A DNA stretch of 64,000 nt, from the NCBI GenBank assembly GCA_973895155.1, contig OZ316898.1:12958001-13022000 (forward strand), given 5' to 3'. The stretch is from Marsupella aquatica. Its lineage: Eukaryota; Marchantiophyta. The translations under genes and the position numbers were made by a program. The notes below the pieces were generated by a model. The model was not told where the DNA came from, made no database searches, and saw only the letters and a program-made list of their open reading frames with translations. Shown piece by piece: positions 46,201 to 58,551 of this stretch; the first letter of the stretch is position 1; each line of letters begins with the position of its first letter.

Positions 46201-49200
46201 CCTCGCTGTGGATAGCAGATAAGTCTCCATGTACTTGTCTTCCCTCCGTAGCATATTGACCATTTAGAGACTCTACTACTCCTGTTTCTTGCTCACACAG
46301 TCTTTTCTCCATCAAGACCAGTCCATCCTCGCTGTGGATAACAGATAAGTCTCCATGTACCTGTCTTCCCTCAGTATCATATTGACCATTTAGAGACTCT
46401 ACTGCTTTTGTTTCTTGCTCACAGTGTCTTTCCTCCAGTGCATCATCGCTGTGGATAACAGATAAGTCTCCATGCAACTGTCTTCCCTCGGCATCAAATT
46501 GGCTCGTTGGCGACTCTACTGCTTTTGTTTCTTGCTCACACAATCTTTTCTCCATCATGACCTAGCACAACTCATACAATCCATTGTTAATCTGTGTCCA
46601 AAGAGATAGCAGCCAAAACTTTTAGACGACGTGTTTTAGCGATATATGGGATCAGACACCAACCCCTTGCTGTTTCAAGATCATCCCTTACTTGCTTTCG
46701 TAAATATATTAGACAGCTCTCCAGGTCATTACAATTTTAATTTGACTTTATAGAATGACTTACATTAGCTAGATTTCCATACATCGTACCTTCTCTTTTT
46801 CCAGCTCTTCAATTTTTTGTTGCAGTTTTCTGCAATCACCAGCCTTTTTAGCTAAATGCTCCTGGTGCTCGTTGTCTTGTTGTTCAATAAGATCTCTCAG
46901 CTCTATCAGTAGTTGTCTCTCTGCAATTCCTTCAGCCTTAAGGTAGTTCAACCCTCGTGCCATTTTGGACTGAAAAAGTACTTCCACCTGTTCAAGCTGT
47001 GAAAACGGATAGGATTATGTCAATAAAATCTACTCACTGGTATGGTCTGCCCATGACAAGCTTCTGCCGTGGTGTATTCTGTTTCTTCGAGATATGTTGG
47101 TAAAATCACGGGAAAGAAAAGCACTTGAGTGAAACTTTCTGGTCTCCACATATTGATTGCTACATAGAGTCACACCAAGGCGCATTTCACCTTTAGGATG
47201 CACTTCAGATATCATGCAGCAAACAAAGTTAGATAACTGTGTTGTCAACACTTTTTCCTTGATAGAAAATGGAGGGTACGGTGACAGCTCTACCACAGCA
47301 CCTTTTCTGCAACATTGCCTGTAGAGGACCGTCTCTTCCTTTTGCTTCCAGAACGTGGGCTCAACGAAAGTTCTCCCGAGGCTCGTTTTAAGAGATGATC
47401 GGCATCTTGAAACTCCTCAGTTTGAAGAAAGTTCTCGATGTATCCACGGAGAGCTTTTGTCTGTGAATAAGTGCTAGTGTCATCCTGTGATAAGAGTACG
47501 GAAAGAGATCTAGTCACATGAATATTGAGTAAGGTGGTGAACTCACACGCAATATGTGATAAGTCATTGGCCGACCAGAAAGACTGACCGGGAAGGTAAT
47601 CCAGAACGCCTGATCACTTCTCCGGATTCCTTTCCGGAGGAGATTGCAAGTATTAAGATTCATCAGAATTGTCAAGAGTTTTTGACCTGACACCTCACTG
47701 TTTAGGAACTTTAGAGTTCGATCGTGCCTAAATCCACATACAATCACAGTCTGTCGATAGAAGAAAGGACGCACCAGCTGCATTTCATTTCTCCTCTCAA
47801 ATTCGAAATCTCCTTCTGTAATTAAGTTCTGCCCCTTTCGGTCTTCTTTATACTCTGACTCAGATCCACAAAGTAAGGACGCTTTTCCAAATCGTTCAAT
47901 GGACATTTGCTCCCTCTCTAGCTCAATCTGGTGGGAAGACAAAATCAGTCTAATTAGCATTTTCGACATCTGCAATTAAAGGCCAAATATGGATAAGTGA
48001 ACAACGCTTGAAGTGGTGAATGAGTCGATAATGAAGTAGTGGGTAGAAGGTGCAAGGTGCAGATCTGCCAAAACAGCGAAGATGAAGCAAGCAACACCAG
48101 GAGCACGGAAAATGGGCCAAACAATATTAGACACTGTATACAAAATTGAGGATGAGAGTAAGTTCATCAAACATGTAGCACATATTTAGGGTGGAAAGTA
48201 ACTGTACTAATTTGATAGAAAAGCACAAAGTAACATTCGCATCTCCAAAGCAATTCTGCCTTACCATTAAAAGAGCATTTTGACGGTTGACCACATCTTC
48301 CATTTCCTGCGAGTCATCTTCTTCCTGTTCCAAACGCGCACAGATCTTTTAAACATGGAAGACGCCACTAATATTTCGGTGGAATTGGAGGTCGATTGTT
48401 CAGGATGTGCATAATCATCGTCTATTCTTCCGCCCTCGACCCTTAGCACTGTGATGAGAATGAACTATAGGATTCACTATGGTAGCTTTTCTCAGTGCAG
48501 AGGATGCAGAAAATAAATTTATCATTTTCTGCAAAGGATTCTCCGTTTTCAGATCATTAGGGGGTGGGGGACAGAATGAATGCATTGGAAGTGTAACTTT
48601 TACGAATAAGTCGCTGCAAGACAGAATTTTAGTACACAAAGAGTGTACATAGTCGAACATGAAGAAAGTTACGAATTCCTTACTTTGAGTTTGTTCCGTG
48701 GCTCCTCCGTTTCCCTTCTTTGACGTTTGAGTATGGGCCTACTTCTCCAGAACTTCCAACAAACAAGGCCTTTCGTATGAGAACGCTACGACTGGAGGAG
48801 GATTTTTCGTTATCTCAAACAACAGAAACAAAAGATAATCGCTCCTTTGTGACGCGGTCATGTGACTCTATCTACCCAATTGCTCCAACAAACGCTCCAG
48901 TTTCATATGTACCTACTACTGTAAACTTACACAAGGGAAGCACAGAGGTTCCAACATCTAGTTTAAATATCTCAGCGCTCGAGAATCTTTGCCCTGACTT
49001 AAGCTGTTTCCGACCTAACAAAAATATAGCATGACGGTTGCTTACCTCATCCACTTTGAAGGAATTCATCACTCTGGTTGCTTTAGCAGCGAACGTCAGT
49101 GTCTCTACTGTGGCATCCATGTGAACCTGCCAATGCCCCAGATTACTCTTTTGTGAGATAATCTGAAGGACGAAGGGCTTGCCCAAGAACTAAGGGGAGA

Positions 49201-52200
49201 AGGGATGTTAAAGGCTAAAAGAAGGATCACACTTCTCCCATCTCTTGCTGAGCAGTCTTTGACTACGTATGGCACCACCACAAGCGACTTCAGATTTTGT
49301 AAGATTGAGCAAGTTGCTGGTCTAACGCCACGCTGTCAGGTCTCCCATGAAGTTAGTTATATGATAACACCTGTGGTGTAGTCTAACTGAGACCCCAGTG
49401 TGCCTCTTTCGAAGTTTAATATATTATCTTAGAATTGGAACTGACATGTAGGAAGGTAAGGTCCCGGCTATTTAAATCTAAAAAGTTGGCGGTGCAATGA
49501 GCCTTTACCATAGCTGGGGATACATGGCAGATAAAGCAGGTTCTTGTATTTCCTCCCAAAGATGGCTTCAGGAGACATGTGAGCTTGCTCTCAGCATAAG
49601 GCAATGACTCCCTGCAGAGGACATGTTGATCTTAGTACTGATTTCTCTGTTACATAATCCCCTACATCAAGTTTTCGTGTCCTGCTTCGAAGAGTCAACA
49701 TAAGTCCTCATCCACTTTTCTGTGATGCCTGATTTATGGAGCACGTTGCTCTAAACGTCCGCAAAACTTCACTTTGCGCTATGTTAACTAGTACTTATAC
49801 GCACTGAAGGTGTGTGCTGAGAACAGGGATCCACAGACGGACAAATGCAAAGTTAGTGCAACTACGACTTAAATATCCACGTTCGTATGGATTCATGGAT
49901 CTGAAATTGTGGAGGAAATGCTGGCTTGAGGTACCCTCACGCCAAGCACACGTAAGACTATCGTCTGCAGGAGAATGAAGAACCTAACACTCACCCTTTT
50001 GCTTCAGCATTTTCACTTAACTTGCTCACAACCGTATCTAGAGTGATCAAGCTTTTATCGGGTTTAATCTCCTCCAACAAAGCACCGTCGTTCTCCACAA
50101 CTCCAGTATGGGCAGCAACAACTTCAACCAAATTCTAGTAAAGTCGCCCAAATGAAACCATGAGACCAGAGTTAAAAAACATTGATGTACGAAGTCAGCT
50201 GCGCATTATGAGATGAAAAGTCTGCATCTAAAGACTGATCCGCTTGAGTCAGAAATGATAGAAAGGCGGTAAGAGACCCTTACTGCCTCACATCAGGAAC
50301 CAACTTTCTACAGACTATTTGAAAAAGTTATTCCACATCCCTTGGAAGACAACAACGGGTGGATATCCGTCAATGGCAAAAGTCTACACACTTTCTTATC
50401 GAGCCAAGGGCAACCATACCAACACAGAAATCTGAATCGCGTCACTTGCTCCTGGACTGAGAACATTTTCCTGGTTGTCAAGACTACTCTCAATGACCTG
50501 AGTCCAACCAAAAAACGTATTGGTAAGGTTCTCTGAAGCTGTGGTCTTGTCCAAGACTTCACTTCTTGGATGAGTGTGAGTAATAGCATAGGAATCAAGG
50601 AAGACACAATACTCATTTGCCCATTGAGTTTAAGGCTGCTGCCCTTTCACATTTGCCTGAGAAACTTTAGAACATGAAAAGTTAGAGATCACCGCGTTGT
50701 TTAGTTAGACCAGTTTTCTCTACAGACGATCACTTACCACCTGAAAAATAGAATGTGATCTTCTTCTGCAATCGTTTGCATTTTTTAGATCCTCTAACCT
50801 GCGAGCTGTAAGATGAGTTCAATTTAGAAATCTTTTCTCGCTGTTGCCAATTTTCTTTCGTTTCTTTTAAGTGATCTTTAATTGGGACAAAGGAGCAGAA
50901 CGTATGATTAGGCACCAAACAGCTCTGGCCACAGAAAAGGAATACGATCACGAAAATAAAAACTGCTTTTGGAAGTTTTTTCACTACAGCTGCCAGAGGG
51001 ACATCAGCTCACCATCTGCATACTCGAGAAGAGCCAATACTTGCTCTGTTCCGATAACTATCTCCTCTCTCAGACCAGCCACAACAATACCGCCCTGCAG
51101 ATCACAACCAGATTCAGCAAGCCATGCTTTATAATAATGGTCCTCCATTCCAGTCGGCTCCTATTGTTCTCCAACACTAATTCCGAAATACCTTGGTAAT
51201 AAAGGAAAACTAGCGACTAGATATAGTAGTGCTCTAGTCTTTGAAACAAACACACGAACAAAATATATCTAGAGGAAAAGACTCTTGTTGCATGCCTGGA
51301 CGTGTTCATGCACATCCAGCTTCTGGTTCTTCGAAGCAAGAAGGTCAACGAATTCCTCATTATCCAATTCGAAGTAGGACACACGGACTAAAAATACCCT
51401 GGCCTTTTCCTGCATTTTGAAAGCGATTAGATAAAGATTAGCAGCTCATGCACTTTCGATGGATGCTTCCTGAAATATTCTCCTGCCATGTGAGAAGCAT
51501 CGACCAACAAAATAAACTTTACCGACACAGAAGTCCCCCCAAACTACTATCTCACTTTGCGAGCTTTCATCGCACAATGTGTGGATTCTTCGCATTTAGT
51601 GTGAACGACCTGTCATACAAAGTGCAGGTAAACATTCCGATCATGTTGCAAATATTATCAGGTCATAAAGAAACGTGCCTCCTGGATTCTGTTGAACACA
51701 TCCTGCACTGCAAGTACTAGAACGCCCCTTTCGTCGGGGAGTCCTCTCATGGTAAATGTCTTCCCGCTGCCAGACTGACCATATGCAATTATTGTACCTG
51801 GAACAAAAGAAGTTTTAGTGAAGAGGGACAGGACTGGTATCCTGGAGGGACTACCATGAAATGCAGAGATAACTCCGATTGCAGTGTTCCTGCTGAGTGG
51901 ACAAAAACGTCTGGGGTATGCTTTCTTCAAATGAACCTTTTAAGTATGTAGAAAACCCTGCTGTATGTTTCAATTTTACGAGCACAGCTCAATATTTATC
52001 TTATAATATTTCTTTATTGTTCAGTAAATTGTAATTGTGTTCATGAAGCTTGGAATCAAATTATCGTCGTCTAGTCATCTGTTCGAAGGGAAGCAAGTAC
52101 AATCTGCCATTGATTGCATGCTGCAGGGCGAGTGCATCCCAGAAAATTAATAGGAATCAGGAACGAAGTACTAACCACTGACACCAGAAACTGCTGAGTG

Positions 52201-53141
52201 AATAATACCCTTGACATGTGCTTCATAGATATCCAAGGTGGTACCTTTCGTACCATAGACTCTATCTGCAATCAAATACACAGCAAAGAAATACAAAATG
52301 AACAAGATAGACAGTCCAAGGATACGATCCAGATGACAGTCCAGGAGCGTTTGACAAGGACTGAAGAAAAACCTACTTTCCAGTACTTCTATGAGCTCAG
52401 TGCCTGCTTCACAACGCTCGTTGGTTTGTACTCAGACTTTGCCACTTGCGACGGACACAAGTTACTGAATCGGCTCTGTTGGAAAGGTGGACAGGTGCAG
52501 CTTGAAAGGCGATGTGATTTTGGAGGCAGCGGCAAGTACTACCCTCTGGAAATATCTGCATTTCTTCCGGGGCTGCGAGATCATGCTCAAACGGATCTTA
52601 CGAATAAGGTACGGTGACAATGAAGGCCGCCCCCGCCCCCCCCCCCGTAAAGCCGCCTCCGGAATATGTTAATAGGCTCGGCCGAATTGATTATTATCTG
52701 GTGTTTCCATTGAAAATTATCTGTTCTTTCCGCAATGGATTGTGTCGCTCTCAATGATGAGCTCGACCTAGATTGCCAAATAGTCGGATAATCGAGGTGG
52801 GCTCTAGCCTCATCGTGAGGTCCATTCAGAGGCAAGATGAGTACTTGATACCTATTCACTGAATACAAATGAAGGGATATAAAAGACAGTTGTAGTGCTA
52901 ATTTGTTGATGACGGAATCTAGTCCTAATTAAACGGCATGCATACAAGTAAGCCCAGAAAACGGACCGTAAGTGAAGGAGTAGGAAGGCACAGAAGGCCG
53001 GCAAGTCTTTGAAGAAGCAATTGATTTGGACGAGAGCTTCCAAGGGCTTCTCTGTGTGGCTTCTCCCTTGAGCAAAGGACGAACACGAACTACGACGGTA
53101 ATTTTTTCCATTTTTTCGTCCTTGTTCTCTTCCATGGCCAT
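37215..53141 (-). CDS. Giant CENP-E-like kinesin-7 with degenerate switch motifs (23 exons)
   Basis: Exons in transcript order: 52967-53141, 52176-52265, 51679-51797, 51296-51409, 51013-51094, 50738-50805, 50420-50497, 49995-50134, 49509-49611, 49046-49126, 48684-48752, 48265-48345, 47775-47927, 47302-47484, 46790-46996, 45812-46561, 44145-44330, 43578-43736, 38900-43387, 38645-38731, 38151-38234, 37689-37861, 37215-37242. Phases agree throughout and give 2,565 residues. Residues 1-350 are the motor: VVVRVRPL, YDRVYG, P-loop GQSGSGKT (95-102), VRVSYFEL, then ESKLTCLLKPSLGGNTRTC. Switch I is NDCRRRSH (204-211; usual NxxSSRSH) and switch II is EVVAAH (246-251; usual DLAGSE), so ATP hydrolysis is doubtful. 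The neck has ILKRQRR ... NKLK. An NLS-like KRKRR lies at about 499-503, four tandem repeats at 584-752, and coiled coil fills most of 947-2442. By family it would link microtubules with kinetochores or the phragmoplast. Introns 3 and 4 appear to be GC-AG. Exon 11 borders are the least certain. Confidence 0.88.
38900..43387 (-). other. Kinesin exon 19: 4,488-nt single coiled-coil exon
   Basis: One uninterrupted exon encodes 1,496 residues of almost continuous heptad-type coiled coil, with recurring blocks such as EVARLTE, LEKEL and EEKRRLE-like segments roughly every 40-45 residues. It begins after TTATGCAG at the 3' splice site and ends GACAAG before GTGTGC. The frame runs only a few codons past that donor (TAG at 38888-38890), so the downstream exons depend on this splice. 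Confidence 0.9.
45812..46561 (-). repeat. Four tandem repeats of about 41 residues inside kinesin exon 16
   Basis: Units at 46436-46555, 46313-46435, 46187-46312 and 46049-46186 each read MEKRLCEQET (or a variant), VES, GQ.D.EGRQVHGDLSVIHS and a DDAL-like end. They have 40, 41, 42 and 46 residues. They are close at the DNA level too, so the array arose by recent tandem duplication within one exon. Confidence 0.95.
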
Positions 53142-54170
53142 TTTCTTGGATGCTGAAGTTCTTGGCGGCTAGAATTCGGCTGCTACCGAACTCTTGAATG
53201 ATTCTGTTGTGCACAGACCTTTTAGCTCATGCTAAGTATTCTCGAATTGCAGGGGGCCTCATCTTGGGGCCAGAAATGTTACCAATAACTGAAAACAAGA
53301 GCAAGAGAAAAAGCAAGGCTCAAAAGCAAGCTATTCAGCCATAATGTGTCTCTGCTGAATTCCCGATGTCAAACATGCCATCATCAAGCTTCAGGCTTAC
53401 TACAACGGGAAAGAGGTTGGAAGAGCCAGGCGGACAAACAGTCTCTGGTGATAAACGGGAAACGGAAATAGAGAAAGACCTACAGACAGGCAGTCAATCA
53501 GAGGATAAAAAACCTTTGTCCTGGAGAGCACAGTAATGGCGTCACAGTTCAGAATAAGAGATGCATTCGATTGCAACACTGAGACAGAGAGAGAAAGAGA
53601 GAGAAAGTGCAACTGAATTATGGACGCTCTACGCACCCACCCAGGTATACAATTCTGCCCCCATGAGAGCGGTGAGGCAGAGGCAAAGAAGTTAAAACCT
53701 AACCGACTTCTCCGGTTCCCTGGTACAACAGGAAGTCCACTACATTTGAACAATGTGAAACCTGACTTTTTTTAACATCTGACTATCCACTCCTTGTATT
53801 GGGATATTCAACGGGTCTCTCAAGGAAACCAGACTCCTCCGGCCTTTCGATATCCCTCCACGCATCACACGGTACCTTATTCTACGATCCAGAATCTCAA
53901 AACAATGGCGACATCATTCCGACTCCACTAAAACTGCAAGATGCCTGCAATTTCGATAACAAAACTCGCCTTTCCGAATGTGGGTCTGTCCTGTCTTACA
54001 ACAAAACTAACAACCCTTTCCCCACCTTTTCTTAGCCAAAGTGAGAGCCCAACGTCCTTAAATTTCATGAAGTCGTCCCTTCCCTCTCTACGCAAGAACA
54101 AGGTGCAAGGACATCACTCGTAACGGACGTAATCATACAAACAGGTCCTTGGGGTAGGGGACGCACTGCC
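53142..54170. promoter_or_regulatory. Kinesin upstream region
   Basis: This probably holds the minus-strand promoter and leader of the kinesin. No TATA box is convincing. A GA-rich microsatellite (GAGAGAGAAAGAGAGAGAAA) lies at 53583-53605. The small frames are not recognisable. Confidence 0.3.
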
Positions 54171-54177
54171 TCCTCTG

Positions 54178-54601
54178 TCAATCCCTGTAGCCCACAGTCC
54201 AAACCTTTGTCCCGATGAGAGCATCAGCTGGTGTGAATGCATGCTTGGTCCAATCGCTGGACTTATTAACCCCAGGCGGTGGCGAGCTTATAGTGTGCCT
54301 GAGTTCCAGTAACTGGAAGTTCACAAACGTCTCGCTAGCTTCCGTGCCTTTCACAGTCATGGTGCAGCACCTGGCAATGTGAATGGAACTCGTCATCACA
54401 TTTTTACTCCTACAACCCCCGACGTTTGGCCTGCAATCCGTTACGTTGCGATACTTGAGCTAACAGCGGCGAAGTTGGCCTGATAACAGTGGTTGCATTC
54501 ACACTACGTGATTCCCTCATCGGGTCCGTGAACGGGACCACATAAGGCGAATGCGGTAGCTCGGCAGAACAAGCTCCAGTGTAAATTTGGGGAAACCACA
54601 A
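54178..54601 (-). other. Possible terminal exon(s) of an unrecognised minus-strand gene
   Basis: Two adjacent minus-strand frames have protein-like composition: one with HSPYVVPFTDPMRESRSVNA (54410-54601), and one with ASETFVNFQLLELRHT then DWTKHAFTPADALIGTKVWT ending TGA at 54178. A TTGTAG next to GAGTAAAAATG near 54405 could be a 3' splice site. I do not recognise the protein and found no confident upstream exons. Confidence 0.25.
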
Positions 54602-55440
54602 TTCGAATGTGAGTTAGCTCACAAAAGACAGCATGTGCTTGAGCTCTTTTCATTCTTGTGCGTCAGTCTCTACAGCACAGCCAGCATTTGGAGCTAATAA
54701 CAGCAGTACTGACCATACAGCCAATGAATTCGAGCTGGATGAAGTCCCTGTTGTCATTTGCTTCACGAGGCTCGAAGATAAAAGTGGTCAAATTCAGGGA
54801 CTCCATTGGCCCCATTTGCCTTCCAGCGGATGGATTGAGCAGGATGACACAAAATCATACGGCAAAACCGGGCGATGCTCACCTTCTTTATTTCGGAACT
54901 CAAATCTTCAATCCCCATGTCTCCCATTCAACCAACGATGAACTTGTTCTTGAAGAAGACCAAATGTGAATGCAATTCATGAAAGTAGACATTACAGAAT
55001 ACAGATGCTGTGCTGACCAGTTTCAAGAGTTGCACTCATATCTCATATCCCAGGGAATCTGGAACCTCGAAACAATGGGATTGCGCGAACGAGGACAGCC
55101 CAGCCAAATTGCTCATCAGGAATGATTGTGGCAAGCAATGTATGGAGATTCAAGCTCGGACGTCAGCATCAGGTCCAGCTCGAAAGCTGGTTTGCTTTGA
55201 TATGCAACATCCCGACTCCTCTGTTTTAAATAGTCACAAGTTGGGGATCAAAAGTATAGATATTTATTACTAAGAAAGCCGGAAAAGTACAATGGAGGGG
55301 ACAATTTTTTAAGGGTTTTAGGGAGGGGATGCTAAGAATGTTCTTTATCAGTTTTTCCTCCATTACATATTTATATTCCTAGGGACAGATATCCTTAGAT
55401 TTTAGGACACATCCCTTGATTTAAGGATGGCCCTTAGATT
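54602..55440. other. Spacer
   Basis: No supported gene. Plus-strand frames of about 100 codons overlap one another (54633-54969) in different frames and are unconvincing. Confidence 0.3.
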
Positions 55441-55445
55441 CTGGC

Positions 55446-55573
55446 AAATGGGTCCATGATTTGGTGGGAAAGTGGCTAATAGCATACAAAGAATCTAGAG
55501 AATTTAGCCAAATGGGTCCATGATTTGGTGGGAAAATGGCTAAAGGCATACAAAGAATCTAGAGAATTTAGCC
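55446..55573. repeat. 64-bp tandem duplication, nearly identical
   Basis: AAATGGGTCCATGATTTGGT plus the following 44 bp is present at 55446-55509 and 55510-55573 with about two differences. Confidence 0.95.
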
Positions 55574-56384
55574 AAAAGTGGCGAACTCTTTTTGGGGACG
55601 TAGAATTTGGTGAAAATTTGCACCTAAAAAATACCCCTGCAATGGAGTACAAGCAAAAGATTTAGACTCTGTGCAAAAAACAGGAGCAAAGCACAATAAA
55701 GTGAGGAAAAATGAAAACCAATCTGCAAACTATGGCCATATGTCCCTATGGATGGGCAAACTGAAAAGCCTGGTAAAACTCATGGGTAAAGTCCATAGGA
55801 GTTTCCGGAGGAGGAAGCTGGCTAGAATTCCTAAATCTAACTGCCCTCTCACCTCTTCAAGAAATTTCAAAAGAGGTCTAGAGATGACAAACACCAAATT
55901 TGAAAGAATAAGGGAACTGTAAACCCCAAAAACCTAGATAGTGGACAACTGCAATGACAAAGTCTAGAGTGTAAGGGTGTGATGTGCTAAGTGGTCCACA
56001 TATAGTGTCATAACTAAGTTTGCAAGTGACACAAGGATGTCATATTCATTATTAGGGCCATCCCGTTTCCCCACAAAATATAAAATAAGTATCACAATTC
56101 TGAACCTGCCGGACACTATACGTTAGAGTGTTTTTGAGCTCAAACTAATTTTGTGATGTAAAATGTTAAGAATAGTTAATGTAAACACTGATTTCCAGTG
56201 TAGAAACGGGTTTGAATACTAATTAAACAACAACAGAGTAATGTTTTTGTGTTGCGCTATTTACTGGAAGGGCACTACAGTAAATTTGGAGATTCTAGCA
56301 AAAGCATTTGCAATTGAAAATTGCTCCTTCCTGTTGGAGTCATTGTTGGATGATATCAAAGGAATAGTTATCCCAAGGAGTCAC
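55574..56384. other. Gene-poor spacer
   Basis: AT-rich DNA without a recognised gene. An 83-codon lysine-rich frame at 55671-55922 has no known motif. Confidence 0.3.
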
Positions 56385-56530
56385 CCTAGCTCTCATTATA
56401 AAGTGCAAAGGTTCAGTTTTCACTAGGAATGGGCTTGGGCTCCATCTTTTGTGGTGAGTACACTGTTCACCATAGGACAGAAATGAGCAATAGCACAGCA
56501 AATGGGGATTTTATATGGGCAGGTGTGGTT
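56385..56530 (-). repeat. LTR-like dispersed repeat family R1, copy C
   Basis: In reverse complement it reads AACCACACCTGCCCATATAAA, then CCTATGGTGAACAGTGT, CTCACCACAAAAGATGGAGC and GCACTTTATAATGAGAG. This is the same block order as copies A and B, in the opposite orientation. Confidence 0.6.
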
Positions 56531-56539
56531 AAACAGCGA

Positions 56540-58545
56540 TTTAGATCTGATAAAAACTGACTGAGAAACTTGAAGAAATCTCTGACCAGTCCAATAGTTT
56601 ATATAGCATGTTCATCCTGGCACATGCTTTGTTTTTTTGTCTTGTAGTGATATGTGTAAATGATCTATTTTGTTTACAATAAAATACAATAGTAGAAGTA
56701 TAGTATATGCAAAGAAAATAATATCTTTTAACAATGAGTGGGATACAAGCATAGAAGTAGGGCACAAGCAAAGGAAAAAGGTACACATACTCCCTTGCCT
56801 AAGGTAATGACAATCAATTCAATCAAAACCATAAGTTTAGGAAAACAAATCATGGGGGAGTCTTAAGAACTAGGTGTCCGCACCCCTCTGATTCATTTCT
56901 CTAGCTCATGAGAACAAGTAAACTTCTTCTCTCAATATAAGTTTAAATAGAGGTGAAATTTATGCTTAGGATAACAAAGATTAAAAAGTGAGGAGGGGTG
57001 TCAAGTTGAACTCAAAATACTCTAGAACAGCAAAAAATTAGGGCAAAAATTCATTCCTAATATATATAACACAAATGATACACCTAGAAAAGGCACATTG
57101 AAATAAAAATATATCACTGAAAATATGAATAAGATAAAAGTTTGAAAGGTGGATTCACCATTCACTTTCTTCTTAAATTTATTAGTTTACTTCCTAACTT
57201 AGTTTTTTACTTAAGCCAAGTTTATTACTCACATGATCATTATACAAAAATCATTGTGCCCCAAATTTGTAATGTTCCTACTATGGCATTGTCAATTGTT
57301 ACTAGTACATACATAGCATTGTCCACAGCCCCTGGAAACACATTGGACGCTTTAATTCCAGTGCCCACCATTTTTTCTGAAGGCCTTCAGCCATTCCTGT
57401 GTTCCTTTGAGGCACTGTAGATGCTGAAGCAGAAAGCTGTCACTTGAAAGCCACTTGTAAACACTGTTCATAATCACAAATTTTCTAGATTGTTGTTTTT
57501 GAAAACACCCAACTTCATGCTCAATGTGAAGATCATGAGGATGAGGATGAATGTTAAAAAGTTGGCTTTTACTGTGTTTTGGTTGAAGGGCATTGTGGGA
57601 TGTAGTTATGCCCCCAAAATGAGGGTTTTAGCCCAAGTTCGAGTTTTGAAATCTCAGGATATTAAACTAAATACACAAAGATTTCCTGGCAACATTGAAT
57701 GTGTGTTGTTGTATTTTCCTTTCGGTTTTACAGACTCAAACTTTGCTATTTTGAGTCATATATACTTTAGATTGATGGGTCAATGCCTAATTCACTCCTC
57801 AAAGCAAGGTGTGTACTTTAGCCCAACTGTATGCAGAATTTTCTTTTGAAAGAGGCACAGAATAGAGTGGTTGGGTTAGCCGTCCCCCTTCTATGAATAA
57901 TTATCAACATGGATTAGAATTGAAAGTTACTTAGTGCCCAGATGCTGAAGCTACCAAAATTGTTACTGGAAAGCAAACCATGGGTATGCAATTGCACGGA
58001 TAGAAAGGGGGGTAGAAATATTTACCCATGCATAAACCTCTGGAGAATACTTGATGGAAATAGCAGACTAAACCACAAAACTGTGTGTGGTTGGGCATAC
58101 CTTTAGCAGACTGGCTGCCCAATCCAGCTTGAGTGAGCAATGATGAATATATTGTGGGCACCCCTGGCAAACCTCACTACAGTGGCTTGTTCAATGGCGG
58201 GTGACGCCCCAATTATTACTACCTTCAAACCATTGTTCTTCTGCTTGGTCACTGATTAAATTCATTTCTTCATGATCCAACTTTAAGAAGCTTGTTGAAT
58301 ACCTAGCTAGCTGATTATGTTGAGTAAATGAATGCTATTTAAGGACAGCATGCACATGTGCTCGTACATCTAACACACCTTGCCAATGAACACACAAGTA
58401 ATCCGGGAAGTAATCAACACACGAGATATATGGTTCACCGCTCTAGAGACTTCAATCACTGACAGGAACAGTACACAAGAGAGTTTTATTGAACTCCATC
58501 TCACCCGACCATATCGAGTCTTCATATACTAAATGTTGGAATTTT
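56540..58545. other. Gene-poor AT-rich spacer
   Basis: No supported gene. The longest frame (57490-57849, 119 codons, +) has no recognised domain and is probably chance. TATATATAACAC-type runs occur near 57060. Confidence 0.3.
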
Positions 58546-58551
58546 CAACAG

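Noticed and set aside
48450-48633. Candidate extra kinesin exon (open minus frame beginning after CTTGCAG)
   Set aside because: No phase links it to both neighbours; direct joining of 48684-48752 to 48265-48345 keeps phase 0 and gives a continuous kinesin neck and coiled coil.
53583-53605. GA-rich stretch as a possible regulatory element of the kinesin
   Set aside because: Simple microsatellite; no evidence of function.
54658-54969. Frame with GPICLPA resembling a trypsin-like protease motif
   Set aside because: Only a seven-residue resemblance, with no catalytic triad context, and it overlaps another frame of equal length.
57490-57849. 119-codon plus-strand frame
   Set aside because: No recognised motif, AT-rich context and no splice or promoter signals; a chance frame of this size is expected in 64 kb.
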